Origin: Liquidambar formosana
Taxonomy: Eukaryota; Streptophyta; Magnoliopsida; Saxifragales; Altingiaceae
Assembly: GCA_039720395.1 (NCBI GenBank)
Contig: CM077832.1
Location: 26,523,763-26,587,762 of the forward strand
Reading direction: 5' to 3'
Length of the DNA stretch: 64,000 nt
The notes beneath the pieces were generated by a model that saw only the letters and a program-made list of their open reading frames with translations, searched no databases and was not told the DNA's origin. The first letter of the stretch is position 1. The number at the start of each line of letters is the position of its first letter. The position numbers were made by a program, and so were the translations under genes. Of the stretch, positions 34,501-42,784 are shown piece by piece.

Positions 34501-35565
34501 CTCATCCTCCCCAGTTTTACCACCTTTGTGAATCCTAGACTCCCATGCAAGACAAGAGAACCATTCAAATCACATAAATCTGTTTCTTCGAAATAATTTA
34601 ACATTTAAGACTTAATACCTGTACCGTACAATATATATGGTGATATAGCTAAACAAATTTTCTTCCACGTGCTATCATGAACTAACAAGGGGCATGTTTG
34701 ATGTAGTTTCCGAAAACCATGACTCATTAAGAAAAACCCGGAAAAACAACAACAACAAAAAGTAAAATAAAAAACAATAGAGTGATGCCAAAATGAATCT
34801 GGTAATGCATTTTCAAAAATCACTATTGAATGGCCAGTTTTTAAATAATATCAAGAGTTGTTTGCCACGATTTCATATCTAAATCCCTTTTATGAAAAAT
34901 GAAACAACAGAAAAACTAACACATTTATCATTTTCTTTCCTTTACTCTTTTAAATAATAATAAAATCATTTTTAAACCAAAACCAAACATGCCTAAAGTT
35001 GCCACCAATTCCAAGACTCAAATAAAATCATATCATCGAAGATCCATAATTTCTCACCAATTGCATCCATATCTCATAGTAACCCAATCAAACAAAGAAA
35101 AACAAAAAACAAGCTTACTTCGCGAAACCCTAAATCTCGAAACCAAACCTTAGTGACCCCAAATCAACATTATACAGATCTTAATCACGAATTACAGTAT
35201 TTCTCAAAAATCCCTCCGTTGAAAAATGAAGAAACAAAATTTCGAGTGCTAATTCTAACCTCATTTTGTTCCCAAAAAAAAATAATTAATTAATTAATTA
35301 ATTCCAAGGGTCAATAGAGTGAAATTTAATGTTATCATGGGTCCTAAGAAACACGAAACTTCAATTTGTTCTGTTGTTCGTTTCCTACATTTTCCTAGCA
35401 AACAAACAGGGACAGAAAATCCAACGAAAGAAGAAAGCAAGAAGATCGGGGAGAGAGACTCACGCGTCGAGAGGAAAGCAAGAAAGGGAGAGAAGAAGCA
35501 GGTGCAGAAGTGGATCTTGAACATGATGGAGCGGTGAATAATCGCCTGAAGAGATGGTTCCTCAT
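13914..35565 (-). CDS. Mitochondrial PEPCK(ATP)-like protein, probable pseudoenzyme, 11 exons
   Basis: Exons, 5' to 3' on the minus strand: 35565-35464, 27245-27190, 26835-26711, 26599-26505, 26246-26041, 17331-17143, 17060-16860, 15302-15149, 15031-14968, 14134-14069 and 13990-13914. All phases agree; the total is 1335 nt (444 aa). Introns are GT-AG except the one after 26505, which starts GC. Residues 1-34 (MRNHLFRRLFTAPS...SSRR) are Arg/Ser-rich and acid-free, like a mitochondrial presequence. The rest follows the order of ATP-type PEP carboxykinase: DIFVHDGAIGSSP (about 136-148), VRVISD, a P-loop-like GLGAQGKS (203-210), then SGVLPSVSKLS...AAYHFLAGY (about 326-348). The family's GLSGTGKT loop is altered, and the Asp pair after it (IGDDEH) reads LCGKAF (224-229), so catalysis is doubtful. 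Family PEPCKs are 540 aa or longer. Family assignment is from remembered motifs, not a search. Confidence 0.85.
14135..14967. repeat. Intron with (GA)n-poly(G) tract
   Basis: The intron between the exons at 15031-14968 and 14134-14069 carries a (GA)n run followed by about 18 G residues (about 14352-14380). Nothing else was recognised in it. Confidence 0.6.
15303..16859. other. Intron with a fragment of a hAT-type MITE family
   Basis: Mostly unrecognised AT-rich DNA. Around 16160-16270 a block reads ttttaaaaggc followed by GC-rich gcctag/gcgagg text, resembling an end of the elements at 29171-30155 and 31171-32329. No second end or duplication was found. Confidence 0.3.
19207..19480 (+). mobile_element. 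Degenerate TRIM pieces (internal-LTR-internal arrangement)
   Basis: TGATATCAGAGCCGAGGAT at about 19383-19402 matches a methionine-tRNA primer-binding site with one change. The text after it (GTTTCTAGACGAGGGGACTG, then TGATGGATGCCATG) is a diverged copy of the internal part of the TRIM at 21149-21544. A second internal-like block (GATGCCATGTGTAGGTGGGT) lies before the LTR at 19220. The order internal-LTR-internal suggests a tandem or recombined TRIM array. Confidence 0.55.
19690..20435. repeat. Diverged dispersed repeat, copy 1 (possible old LTR)
   Basis: Shares blocks in the same order with 21560-22330, for example AAAGGTTGCTGGAATTTTTG, then TTGTTGTAATT/ATTGCTGCAATT text, then TTACTAAAATA(C/T)CCCT near the end. 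The two copies flank a hAT MITE and a TRIM. They may be two decayed LTRs of one element or separate copies; no PBS or coding region links them. Confidence 0.4.
20444..21064. mobile_element. hAT-type MITE with 8-bp target duplication
   Basis: Perfect 16-bp inverted ends, CATAGTTATTAAACCC, with longer imperfect complementarity inside. The element is flanked by an exact 8-bp duplication, CTTAAAAT (20436-20443 and 21065-21072). An 8-bp duplication and CANNG ends are diagnostic of the hAT superfamily. The 621-bp interior has no transposase. It includes a GGTTCGAGTCT block near 20815, like a polymerase III B box, preceded by TAGTGGTAGGATGG near 20778, like an A box, hinting at a tRNA-derived piece. 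Confidence 0.9.
21149..21544 (+). mobile_element. TRIM with truncated right LTR
   Basis: The left LTR (about 21149-21324) and the partial right LTR (about 21450-21544) share TCTTTAGTCCCACAT(T/C)G and TGCTTACACCTC(T/A)TTGTATGG. A primer-binding site TGGTATCAGAGCC follows the left LTR at 21334. The internal part is only about 125 bp and non-coding. A direct duplication of about 26 bp (aactttaagaggccaatcct...) lies just upstream at 21098-21150. Confidence 0.75.
21560..22330. repeat. Diverged dispersed repeat, copy 2
   Basis: Counterpart of 19690-20435; see that entry for the shared blocks. It ends near the LINE remnant that starts at about 22360. Confidence 0.4.
22360..22870 (-). pseudogene. 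LINE ORF2 C-terminal remnant (zf-RVT region)
   Basis: Minus-strand translation near 22850 reads QWCIMCKRELENIDYL, the Cys/His-containing zf-RVT motif that follows reverse transcriptase in plant L1-type LINEs. Later frames give further typical text (IIWRCAF, LWLERNSR). The pieces lie in different frames, so several frameshifts have accumulated. The long open frame at 22883-22416 is a shifted reading of the same DNA and not a real protein. Confidence 0.75.
23490..24210. repeat. Decayed relative of the hAT MITE family seen at 29171-30155
   Basis: The right part (24010-24205) carries repeated CGCCCAGA(A/G)ACG-like blocks and ends TTTTTTAAAACATTGGG, like the right end of the 29171-30155 element. 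The middle holds a CT-rich tract (about 23765-23945) also found there. The left end near 23490 (gtgtttaaaa) is poorly preserved and no duplication was found. Confidence 0.4.
24972..25071 (-). mobile_element. 5'-truncated LINE stub with 17-bp target duplication
   Basis: The sequence aatttacaaacaaatac occurs at 24955-24971 and again at 25072-25088. Between them is a 100-bp insert that starts with poly(T), meaning a poly(A) tail on the minus strand. The rest resembles a plant LINE 3' end. Long direct repeats plus a poly(A) tail are the hallmark of target-primed reverse transcription. Confidence 0.85.
25583..25841. mobile_element. Palindromic MITE
   Basis: The left end (GGCCCGTTCGGGTAAGC, then TACTTCCTG) and the right end (CAGGAAGTA, then ATCCAAACAGGGGCCC) are inverted copies of about 50 bp. 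The centre is a near-perfect palindrome (GAGGTAGTA...TACTACCTC, about 25709-25736). The whole could fold into one long hairpin. No clear flanking duplication fixes the superfamily. Confidence 0.65.
26600..26710. repeat. (TA)n and (GA)n microsatellites in an intron
   Basis: (TA)n starts three bases before the acceptor of the 26599-26505 exon and runs into two (GA)n tracts (about 26617-26645 and 26673-26702). The tracts fill most of the 111-bp intron between exons 26835-26711 and 26599-26505. Confidence 0.9.
27529..27804. mobile_element. Stowaway-type MITE
   Basis: Inverted ends CTCCCTCCGTCCCACAAAG and CTTTGTGGGACGGAGGGAG, flanked by TA on both sides (27527-27528 and 27805-27806). These ends and the TA duplication define Stowaway elements of the Tc1/mariner superfamily. 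It is 276 bp, has no coding capacity, and sits in the first intron of the PEPCK-like gene. Confidence 0.95.
28430..28625 (-). mobile_element. tRNA-derived SINE, family 1
   Basis: On the minus strand a TGTGGTTAGGCGCACGG block (A-box-like, about 28600-28617) is followed by GGTTTGATTCCC (B box, about 28578-28590). The 3' side ends in an A-rich tail (AATAAATAAATAAAATAAA, about 28430-28450). Spacing of the boxes fits a polymerase III SINE promoter. No clear flanking duplication was found. Confidence 0.6.
28641..28842 (-). mobile_element. tRNA-derived SINE, family 2
   Basis: The minus strand reads TAGCCCTGTTGGCAAGGG, then text closely related to the SINE at 33513-33741 (CTCTTGCTAAACCCCTTGG, then CATATGGGTTGTGGGG), and ends in an A-rich tail. 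Flanks show atatatat on both sides, a weak low-complexity duplication. The B box is degenerate compared with the other copy. Confidence 0.75.
29171..30155. mobile_element. hAT-type non-autonomous element
   Basis: The ends read CAATGTTTTAAAA and TTTTAAAACATTA. Flanks ATAAATAG (29163-29170) and TTTAATAG (30156-30163) agree at six of eight positions, an eroded 8-bp duplication. Inside are GC-rich GGGGCG/CGCCCC blocks near both ends, a 40-bp (TA)n run at about 29376-29416 and a CT-rich stretch. No transposase was seen. Confidence 0.65.
31171..32329. mobile_element. hAT-type MITE-like element with 8-bp target duplication
   Basis: It begins CATAGTTGTTAAAAGCG and ends CTTAATAACTATG, nearly the same termini as the element at 20444-21064. 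Inside the ends lie complementary GCCTTGGT/AAGGC-rich blocks. An exact 8-bp duplication CACAGCAA flanks it (31163-31170 and 32330-32337). The 1,159-bp interior is pyrimidine-rich then AT-rich, with no coding region. Confidence 0.88.
33014..34290 (+). pseudogene. LINE ORF2 C-terminal remnant, interrupted by a SINE
   Basis: The plus strand carries recognisable ORF2 tail text in several frames: WNITFSRH near 33213, FAFFTWLVNRGRCLTIDLL near 33448-33510, the zf-RVT tail DHLFIHCHVAWNIWSIIFNL near 33839-33898, and LKNTFLKFLFWWF near 34093. Stops and frameshifts separate them. The 3' end, with a short A-containing tail, is near 34280. The copy sits antisense to the host gene, in its first intron. Confidence 0.78.
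33513..33741 (+). mobile_element. tRNA-derived SINE inserted into the LINE fragment
   Basis: A 12-bp duplication, agatcttttgat, flanks it exactly (33501-33512 and 33742-33753). The SINE has TAGCTCAATTGGCAAGGG (A-box-like), GAGTTCGACTC (B box near 33591) and an A-rich 3' end. The start holds a partly doubled TAGCTCA-TTG-CAAG block. Removing the SINE and one duplication restores LINE reading from the TIDLL block to the next block, which confirms the insertion. Confidence 0.92.
34688..34997. mobile_element. MITE with short inverted ends
   Basis: The left end AGGGGCATGTTTG and the right end CAAACATGCCTAAAG are inverted copies. The interior is AT-rich and non-coding, about 310 bp. Such GGCATGTTTGG ends are frequent in plant hAT-type MITEs. 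Flanking duplications are not clear. Confidence 0.45.
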
Positions 35566-35835
35566 GTTCTGTGTTTGTTGGTAGTGACGCTGCTGAGTGC
35601 TGTCTCTGTTGAATGACGAAATGAGAAAGGAGAGGAACCGTCTGTCGCTCTACTTCAAAACCCACATTCTTATTATGAAATTACCTATGTTTATGGAGAA
35701 TTACCGATTGGTCTAGCTGCAGGCAAATAATTACGTAATACTGTAATAGCACATTGACTACTAACTTAATAAAGAATGACTACTAACTGTGATTATTTGG
35801 CCGTATCCAAACAAATCTCTAAAATAAAATAAATA
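35566..35835 (-). promoter_or_regulatory. Promoter and 5' UTR space of the PEPCK-like gene
   Basis: Only 270 bp separate the start codon at 35565 from the Helitron terminus at 35836. This stretch must hold the 5' UTR and at least the proximal promoter. No clear TATA box was identified. Any more distant upstream element of the original gene has been pushed more than 28 kb away. Confidence 0.45.
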
Positions 35836-35865
35836 CTAGTAGACATGCACGCGCAAGGCGCGTGC
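35836..35865 (-). other. Helitron 3' terminus (hairpin plus CTAG)
   Basis: The minus strand reads a perfect 8-bp stem GCACGCGC / GCGCGTGC with a 3-nt loop (35865-35847), 7 nt of spacer, then CTAG (35839-35836) followed by T. This is the textbook plant Helitron end, inserted at an A/T target. Confidence 0.88.
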
Positions 35866-36359
35866 TCGGTATTTTTTAGAGGGGGTGCTTTTGATGTGAC
35901 TTTTTGATATTTTGGTATTTGCATGTAATTGAATGTATAGATAGAAGAATTATATTAGTAAGATATGTTTAAAAGTACTAAAAGGAATTGATTAAGTGCA
36001 CAAACTTAAAAAATTGGATAAGAAATAAATATTACAAAGAGATTTTTGAATCTAGAGATAAATGAAATTTAATTATATATACATGTGAAATGTTACAAAA
36101 TAGTTGCAATAGGAATTTCATTTGCAGATTTTTTCGATGATTCTGTGGTTGCAATTGTTGATACCCTTAGTGCTATTTTTGTAATAACTTATTTGTAGTT
36201 ATTATGTAGAGCTTTCTCCTTAGTAGATTCTTGAAGGTTGATGTACCTAAACAAATATAAGTTATGTAGTAATCATTAGTGCGTTACAATGGATGCAAAT
36301 ATATGGGGAAATAGAATGATGAAATTATTAGAGTAATATATTGCTTTACAAAAGAAGTT

Positions 36360-37400
36360 ATTATTGAAATTCCGGTTTTACCAAGCCTACAATACCTAGA
36401 AGGGGGGTTGAATAGGTATTTAAATTTATTTTACCCAATTTTTATTATGAACACTCAAAATCCCAATTATCACAATCAATTCAATCGCATAGCAAGTATA
36501 AAAGTATGTAAGAGATTGCACAAGAGATTTTTTTACGTGGAAAACCCTAGATGGGAAAAACCACGGGACCTCGTCCAGTTGAAGGAAATCCAGTATGAAA
36601 TAAACGAGAACAAGACACACTTACAGACCTACACATGGACTTATGCAGTTGTCTTCACTCCCACAATCACACACGATCGATCTCCAGTCGTCACGGCTTT
36701 GGTCGCAACCAACCTCTTTCACAGCGATGCCTTCAATCACGAACTCGCAAGCTCGATCACCGTTGCAACGGCCTCACAAACACTCAAGGTTGTGAATGGT
36801 GTGTGGTTTGATAATCTCTAGAGCATATCAGTGAAAACCTAGGTTAAAGTGTTCTAGAGAGGTTTTAAGAAGATGAACAATGAAAACCATAATAGGGAGA
36901 GGCTTGCTTAGCCTCCTCTATTGTAATAGCTTCTATATATAGAGACTAAGAAACCCCAAAAGACTGGGATACGTTTTAGGATCAAATAGGAAGGTTTTAA
37001 ATACTTTAAAAACTGATTTTTACGAGCTAGGATCGATCCTCCAGGACCCTAGGATCGATCCTAAAAAACAGTGGCAAAATGTCATTTCTGGGTACCCTAG
37101 GATTGATCCTCCAGACCCTAGGATCGATCCTAGAAAACAGTAGCAAAATTTTTTTAACAAAACTTCTCCAATCGATTGGTTATCAACCCCAATCGATTGG
37201 GAATGTCACTAAAACCTTAAAAACCACTCTTCCTTTAATGAAAGCATTAAAAATGATGTTTAATGAATTAAACACCTATGAAATGGGCAACTATGGTCAC
37301 TTACCCACTTCCTAGAGAATGAGTGAGAGCCGCATAGCTTTGAGCCTTTGTTCTTTAACGCATCTTTGAAGCTTCACATATCTTCAATCAACCCAAGACT
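36360..37400 (+). repeat. LTR-like repeat with clustered GATCGATC palindromes
   Basis: This block differs in composition from the AT-rich Helitron around it. It contains retrotransposon-LTR-like text (ACGTGGAAAACCCTAG, a CTATATATAG box near 36933) and a run of AGGATCGATCCT-type palindromes at about 37029-37132, then CAATCGATTGG twice near 37170-37200. Boundaries and target duplication were not found. It may be a solo LTR inserted in the Helitron. Confidence 0.4.
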
Positions 37401-39779
37401 TAACCATACTTTGGCACGGAATATGACAACCTTGAAAACATGGACTTTACAATTATGAGTTGGAAATTGTATTGGGAAAAAAAGTAAAGGGAAAGTATGA
37501 GGGAAATTGCTTACTTTGATTTTGTATCGTTGCAAATCATTAGATTTAAGCATGTTGTTACTTTGTTGTAGTCTTCTGCAATTTGATTCTTGCTTGTATG
37601 ATTTTTCTTTTCTTTTTTTTCTAGTATTGGTCTGAGTTTCCCTTGCTTGCCATATAGTTGAGTTACTTTTTTGCTTACATGGCTTTATAAATAGGTGTTT
37701 GTATAAAAATTGGTTAAGGAGAATGGCTGATACTTCTCGCATAAGCTCTTCATACTCTTTGTAGGAGTTTGAAGAGTGGTAGTTACCTTATATCTTTGTC
37801 TTCAGCCAAATCAACATATTATTTATCAATATCTGCCCCCTCCTCAACCTGAATCTGCATATTAATAAATGTTAGTTGTGTTAGGTAATGTTAAATGATA
37901 TTGAACAGGATAAATTTGTGATGGTTTGTGAAAAGAAATAATTAATTAGATTAAAAGATTACAATAAGAAGAGATAAAATTTGATTACCTTTTGTATGGT
38001 TGGGAGATAATGCAACTCTCTATAGCGTTTCAGAGAGTTTTTTGTATAATGTTGGGGTAGATATTGGAGCTAATGCAAGTTTTTGTGGTGTTTCACTGGT
38101 TTTTTGGTACAAGCTTCTTGCATTAACTCTTTTATAGGCATATTCATTATACAGCACGCTGAAAAAAATATTTGCATTATAATTTATGTACAGGTTAGTA
38201 TAATGGATGGTTGATGGTAAGCGAAAAATGTAACTGTGCAAATATTTGGGAATATTATAAATTGTTTATGTTTGAAGAGAGTTAATATACGAACCTTGAG
38301 TGTTTGCGAAAAACATAACAATGATAGAGGTATGTTTTTTCACTATTCCAATCAAGCAGCTGAAATACATGGGAAAATAGTTGGAAGAGTATGAGAATAT
38401 AAGTTGTTAGAAAAATGGGTTAAATAAGATAGATTAAAAGATAATTTATATTGTTGTAATTGAAAGGTATTTTTGCGACAATAATTAATGAGTGATGAAT
38501 AATACCTGTAGTAGCGTAGCATTGTTGAAAGTACTTTCTTATAGAAAGTACTTTTATAGATGATGTTTAAGGTACTTGCTTCTGGTGAAGATTGACAATG
38601 GTAGAGATATGTTTTCTTTTTTTTTTTTTTTTTTTTTTTTTCTTTTTTGCTCTTTCATTGTTGCTTCTGCAAAATTGTAATAGGGATTAATTAGAGTGGT
38701 AATATATGTATCAAAAAATTTGCTTATCTATAGGTCCTGATTTCTTTTTTTTTTCGTCTATATTTTTTTAAATATTAGTTGATTCAATGTGAAGCAGATT
38801 GATTGTGGGTGTCAAATGATATTAAGTTGTATCTATGTAAAATTTTTTCAAAGGTAAATAATGTTACAATTTCGCCAAAAAAATTATAATAATAATGTTA
38901 GGAAATTTGTTCTTTGTCTTCCACTGAAGGAAAAAATTGTTAGCTTAGTTTATAATTTGTGTAGTATTGCAGAGTTTGTTATCTTCATATGGGTTTTGTT
39001 CGACAAATAGGTTTCTTTCTATATTAATTTGTGATCATCATTTTCCTGCAAAAGAATGTATTATGATTTTTGGTAATTTTTTTGGTTTTTACATTAGATT
39101 TAACTTGGAATTCTAATCGTCCTATGGAATTTTAATTATTTTGTTTTTTATTTATCTTAATTTTGTAAATGTTTTTTTTGTTTTTAAATTTTTACCATGT
39201 ACTTGGTTTTTTAAAATTAGAAATTTATAGACATAGACAATCACTGAAATTTAGAAGTTGACATAGTGAAAAAAAATTTATTCTTGAATGTATTGGTTGT
39301 AAATTATACCTAATGAGATGGTATATATCTTTTTTATGTGAAAATGTTTCTCATATCAGTAACGAAATATAGGGAACTTATGAATTTTTTTCTTATTTGT
39401 TTTTTGTGAGGTTAATTGATTTTGTGAAATTTCTTAAAGTATTTATATGTATCTAAGGTGAGTGTATTTTAAAGTTGTTATGTGAAATATTCTGAAGGTT
39501 GTATTTATCTAGTTAAATAATTTTTAATTGTTGAACAATTTATGTAATGTTTGGATTTATGTGTTTGATTGTTGTGAATAAAATGAAAATGAATAATTTA
39601 AGTTATTTGGTAGTTAAAAGGGTTTGGTATTTTATGTTTGTATTATAGATTTTGGAATATGTCATAGTATAGTGATAGAGTATTTTGGAGTGTTAAAGGT
39701 AGGGTTATTTAAGTTTATGTTTTGTAATTATATGATTTTGAATAATTAATTGCAAAGTGAAAGGGTAGCTAGGAATTAC

Positions 39780-39814
<35 letters not shown>

Positions 39815-41000
39815 TTGTGTGTGTGTGTGTGTGTATTAGAGTGGAATTGGAGATCGTGATTAGTTCTAAGGAAATTCGTGACAAACAAGATCCTAAAGAT
39901 GTGTAAGAAAAATATGATTCTTAAGTTTATAAGAAAATCCTAAATCGCTTAATCAATTCCAGTAATATTTTGTCAAGCATTAAACAAAGCATTAAAAGTT
40001 TGTAATATAAATAGAGATTCAAATGTCTCAGATATAGAATATGGCGGTTGAAATTGTGCATAGCATAGATTTAATTGATGTGTAGTGCTTTAGTAGGCCC
40101 TTATTGGTAATAAGATGGAGTTTCATTATATAGTTATAATTGGTTTTCCATTAAAAGTCGTCATCTATTCTTGTAATGGTTTTGTGCTATAGGTTGATTT
40201 AATAATTGTTGAAGAAATATTTGTCATATTGAATGTGATTTGAGTGTATAGTTTGAGAAAATGCGAAGGTAAAATAATACAACACCTGATTGATTGGGAT
40301 GGTAACTGAGCTGCGTTTGGAGTGGTTTGCATACAAGTTGATACCTGTGAAATTGTGGGAATAGGATCATTGCAAAAAGAAAGAGATGTTAATATGTGTG
40401 ATTTGGAAAGGATATATAAATAGATATGAAAATTTGGTAACATGTTATAGGAGTGAAAACTAAACTATAAATGCTTGGGTGTTTGCGGGTGTGTTTGTGT
40501 TAGAGAAGTGGAGAATAAGGAAGGGAGCAAAAAAATTGTAATTGGTCAAGGAGATTTTTGAGTTCATATTGAGGGAGCAAAGGAAAAATAAATGATGTAT
40601 ATTTTAAGCTCTTACCGTGACAATGGGAGTGATGGTAAGGAGTTAAGTGCAGGATGGTTAGTAAAGGTGATCGTGAGTAATGGGTAAATGGAGATTGTTG
40701 AAGAAAAAGAACTTGGAAAGGTTTTGTGTGAAAAAAGGGGAGAAAATAAGTGGTAAATGTGAGACAAGGTCTTGAAAAAGAATACACAGAAGGAGCAAAT
40801 AAATAGAGAGAATTTTAGAAGATAGTAGAGAAAAGAGAGGTTGAGAAAGTCTGTTAGATTCTTTTGGACAGAGTGGTGGAGAAATGACGTGAAGAGGGGA
40901 GGGGATCACGGAGTTGTTTGTAGAATTGCTAGCTGTAGTCTACAATAGAAGGTTGTGTTTTATACATTATATATATAGAGAAGCGTTCAAGCAAGGGACG
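37401..41000. other. AT-rich Helitron DNA with possible broken minus-strand exons
   Basis: Weakly exon-like minus-strand pieces occur near 37790-37860 (IQVEEGADIDK) and 37985-38240, the latter followed by a GTAAT donor-like site. No domain was recognised. Poly(T) lies at about 38619-38641, and (TA)n followed by (TG)n at 39784-39834. Confidence 0.3.
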
Positions 41001-41396
41001 TGGCCTAGGCATTTTTGTGGGTCTTGAACAATTTAATCCATTGAGATGAGATCGATGGCTTACATTAAAGTTGATTTAGTAATTTTACTCATATAACCAA
41101 TGTGAATACGAAGAAAGGAAAAAAATGCCTGTCTCATCTAAAGCATGCCTGGGGTAGAGTACATCTGTGCGTTTTGAAGAAGCGACTAAAAGTTTTTTCA
41201 CTGTTTCTTGGATTCAGGTTGGCTCTTGGTTTGTGTTTTTATGTGAAAAATTGCAAGCTCTTCTTATGGGGATTTGTTGTTTTTCCCAAAAATTGTGACA
41301 GTAAATGGTATTAAAATTAGAAATTTGCTTCATTGGACATTGGTACAGATTTGACGGATCTTTATATCTCTATTTGGCTGTAGAGAAAAATAATTA

Positions 41397-41655
41397 CTCC
41401 TTCGTTTTAATTTAAATGTTCCTTTTCAAAAAACATGCTTTTTTAGGTAATTTTATTAATTGTTTTCAAATCATTATTTAAGTTTTAAAATTCTAATTTT
41501 GCCCTCAAGGGTACAAAACATTGGAGAGAGAGAAAAGATTTTTTTAAGGGTAATTTAAGAAGTCTAACAAAAATAATCTTTGACTTTTTGAATATGACAA
41601 TTATTTTTAAACATCCCAGGTTGGAAAAGAGATCATTAAATTGAAATGGAGGGAG
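41397..41655. mobile_element. Stowaway-like MITE
   Basis: It starts CTCCTTCGTTTTAATTTAAA and ends TTTAAATTGAAATGGAGGGAG allowing mismatches, flanked by TA on both sides (41395-41396 and 41656-41657). Size (259 bp) and ends fit Stowaway elements, in a more diverged form than the copy at 27529-27804. Internal text is AT-rich. Confidence 0.75.
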
Positions 41656-42784
41656 TAAGAAATTTTATGAAATTTTGGATAACAGTCATTATTACGATGG
41701 TAAGCGTTTTTTAAATTATGATGTTCATATTTACCTGAAAGAATGAAAAATAAAAAATCATGTTCATGGTTACGCAAAAACCAAAACAAAATAAAACAAA
41801 GGAGTGGTAATGGTGTTTGTTGTTGCCAATTCCCAAGCTAGCAAGTAGTACATGTCAGGCTAGTTGCCTAGTTGAAGTCCACTTGAATTATAGAGCATGG
41901 ATTATTTAGAGGTACTTTGAAAGTGGGCTTGAAGGGGACGGAGAGAGAGAGAAGATATTGGGATGATTCTCGAATGGAGAGAAAGAGACAAAATCCTCTG
42001 CCCGAGGACTGGTACCAGTCTTTTTCTTTCCCAGAAGTGTATGTGATTATGTTGTGATCTCAAGTTAGTCGTTGTGCTAGGGGGTGGGGGGGCTGGGAGA
42101 AGGAATCTTATATGGTCACATCTTCTCTCTAAAAAGTGGATGGATGAAGCAAGAAAGCAAATAGGTTAAAAAAGAAAAAAAAATGATGTGTCGGCAAACA
42201 AGTGCCGTCGTTTTGTGTTAAAAGATGGACAGTAGGATATAGTTTTAGAGGAAAATTTGAAGACGAGAGTTTGGGGAAAATATTTTTATTGTATATGTTG
42301 CAAAGAGGTGATTTGAAGGATGAAATGTATGTTAAAAAATTATTTTTTTTACAGCTGATTTGGAGAATGTTGGGGCTGGAATACATTTTATAGGTGTTTT
42401 TGTATGATAATATGTTAATTTATGGAATAAATATTTTAAAAATTGTAAATTATCGAAGATAAGCATTTATATGGTTTTTAATTAAAACGTACGTATTTTG
42501 TGTTCATAAAGATAGTTTTTTTTTTTATCAATGATTTTGGGTATAATGGTATATTTCATATTTCCATCTCAATAGTGGTATAGAATTTGTAAAGGTTTTA
42601 GTTTTGATTTCATCTGGATGTGTGTGTATTTTTTTTTGTTTTTTGTGAGAAGAAATAATGATAATTGTATTTGAAAAAGAACTTAGATTAAGAAAATTGT
42701 GTAATACATTGATTGCTATGACTTCCAATTTTTGTGTCTAAAATTATAATTTTATACTATAAGTGCATAGTTATGTGTTTAAAC

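Larger units (their letters stand above)
27246..35463. other. 8.2-kb first intron of the PEPCK-like gene, repeat-filled
   Basis: Holds a Stowaway MITE, two SINE copies, two hAT-type MITEs, a LINE fragment with its own SINE insertion and another MITE, all listed separately. Also present are poly(C) at about 30427-30447 and a CT/T-rich tract at 31560-31760. The stretches 30300-31160 and 32340-33010 may be older repeat DNA but were not recognised. Confidence 0.75.

Noticed and set aside
35294..35665. 123-codon minus-strand frame over the first exon of the PEPCK-like gene
   Set aside because: A different frame gives the ATG at 35565, a presequence-like peptide and a donor whose phase fits the next exon.
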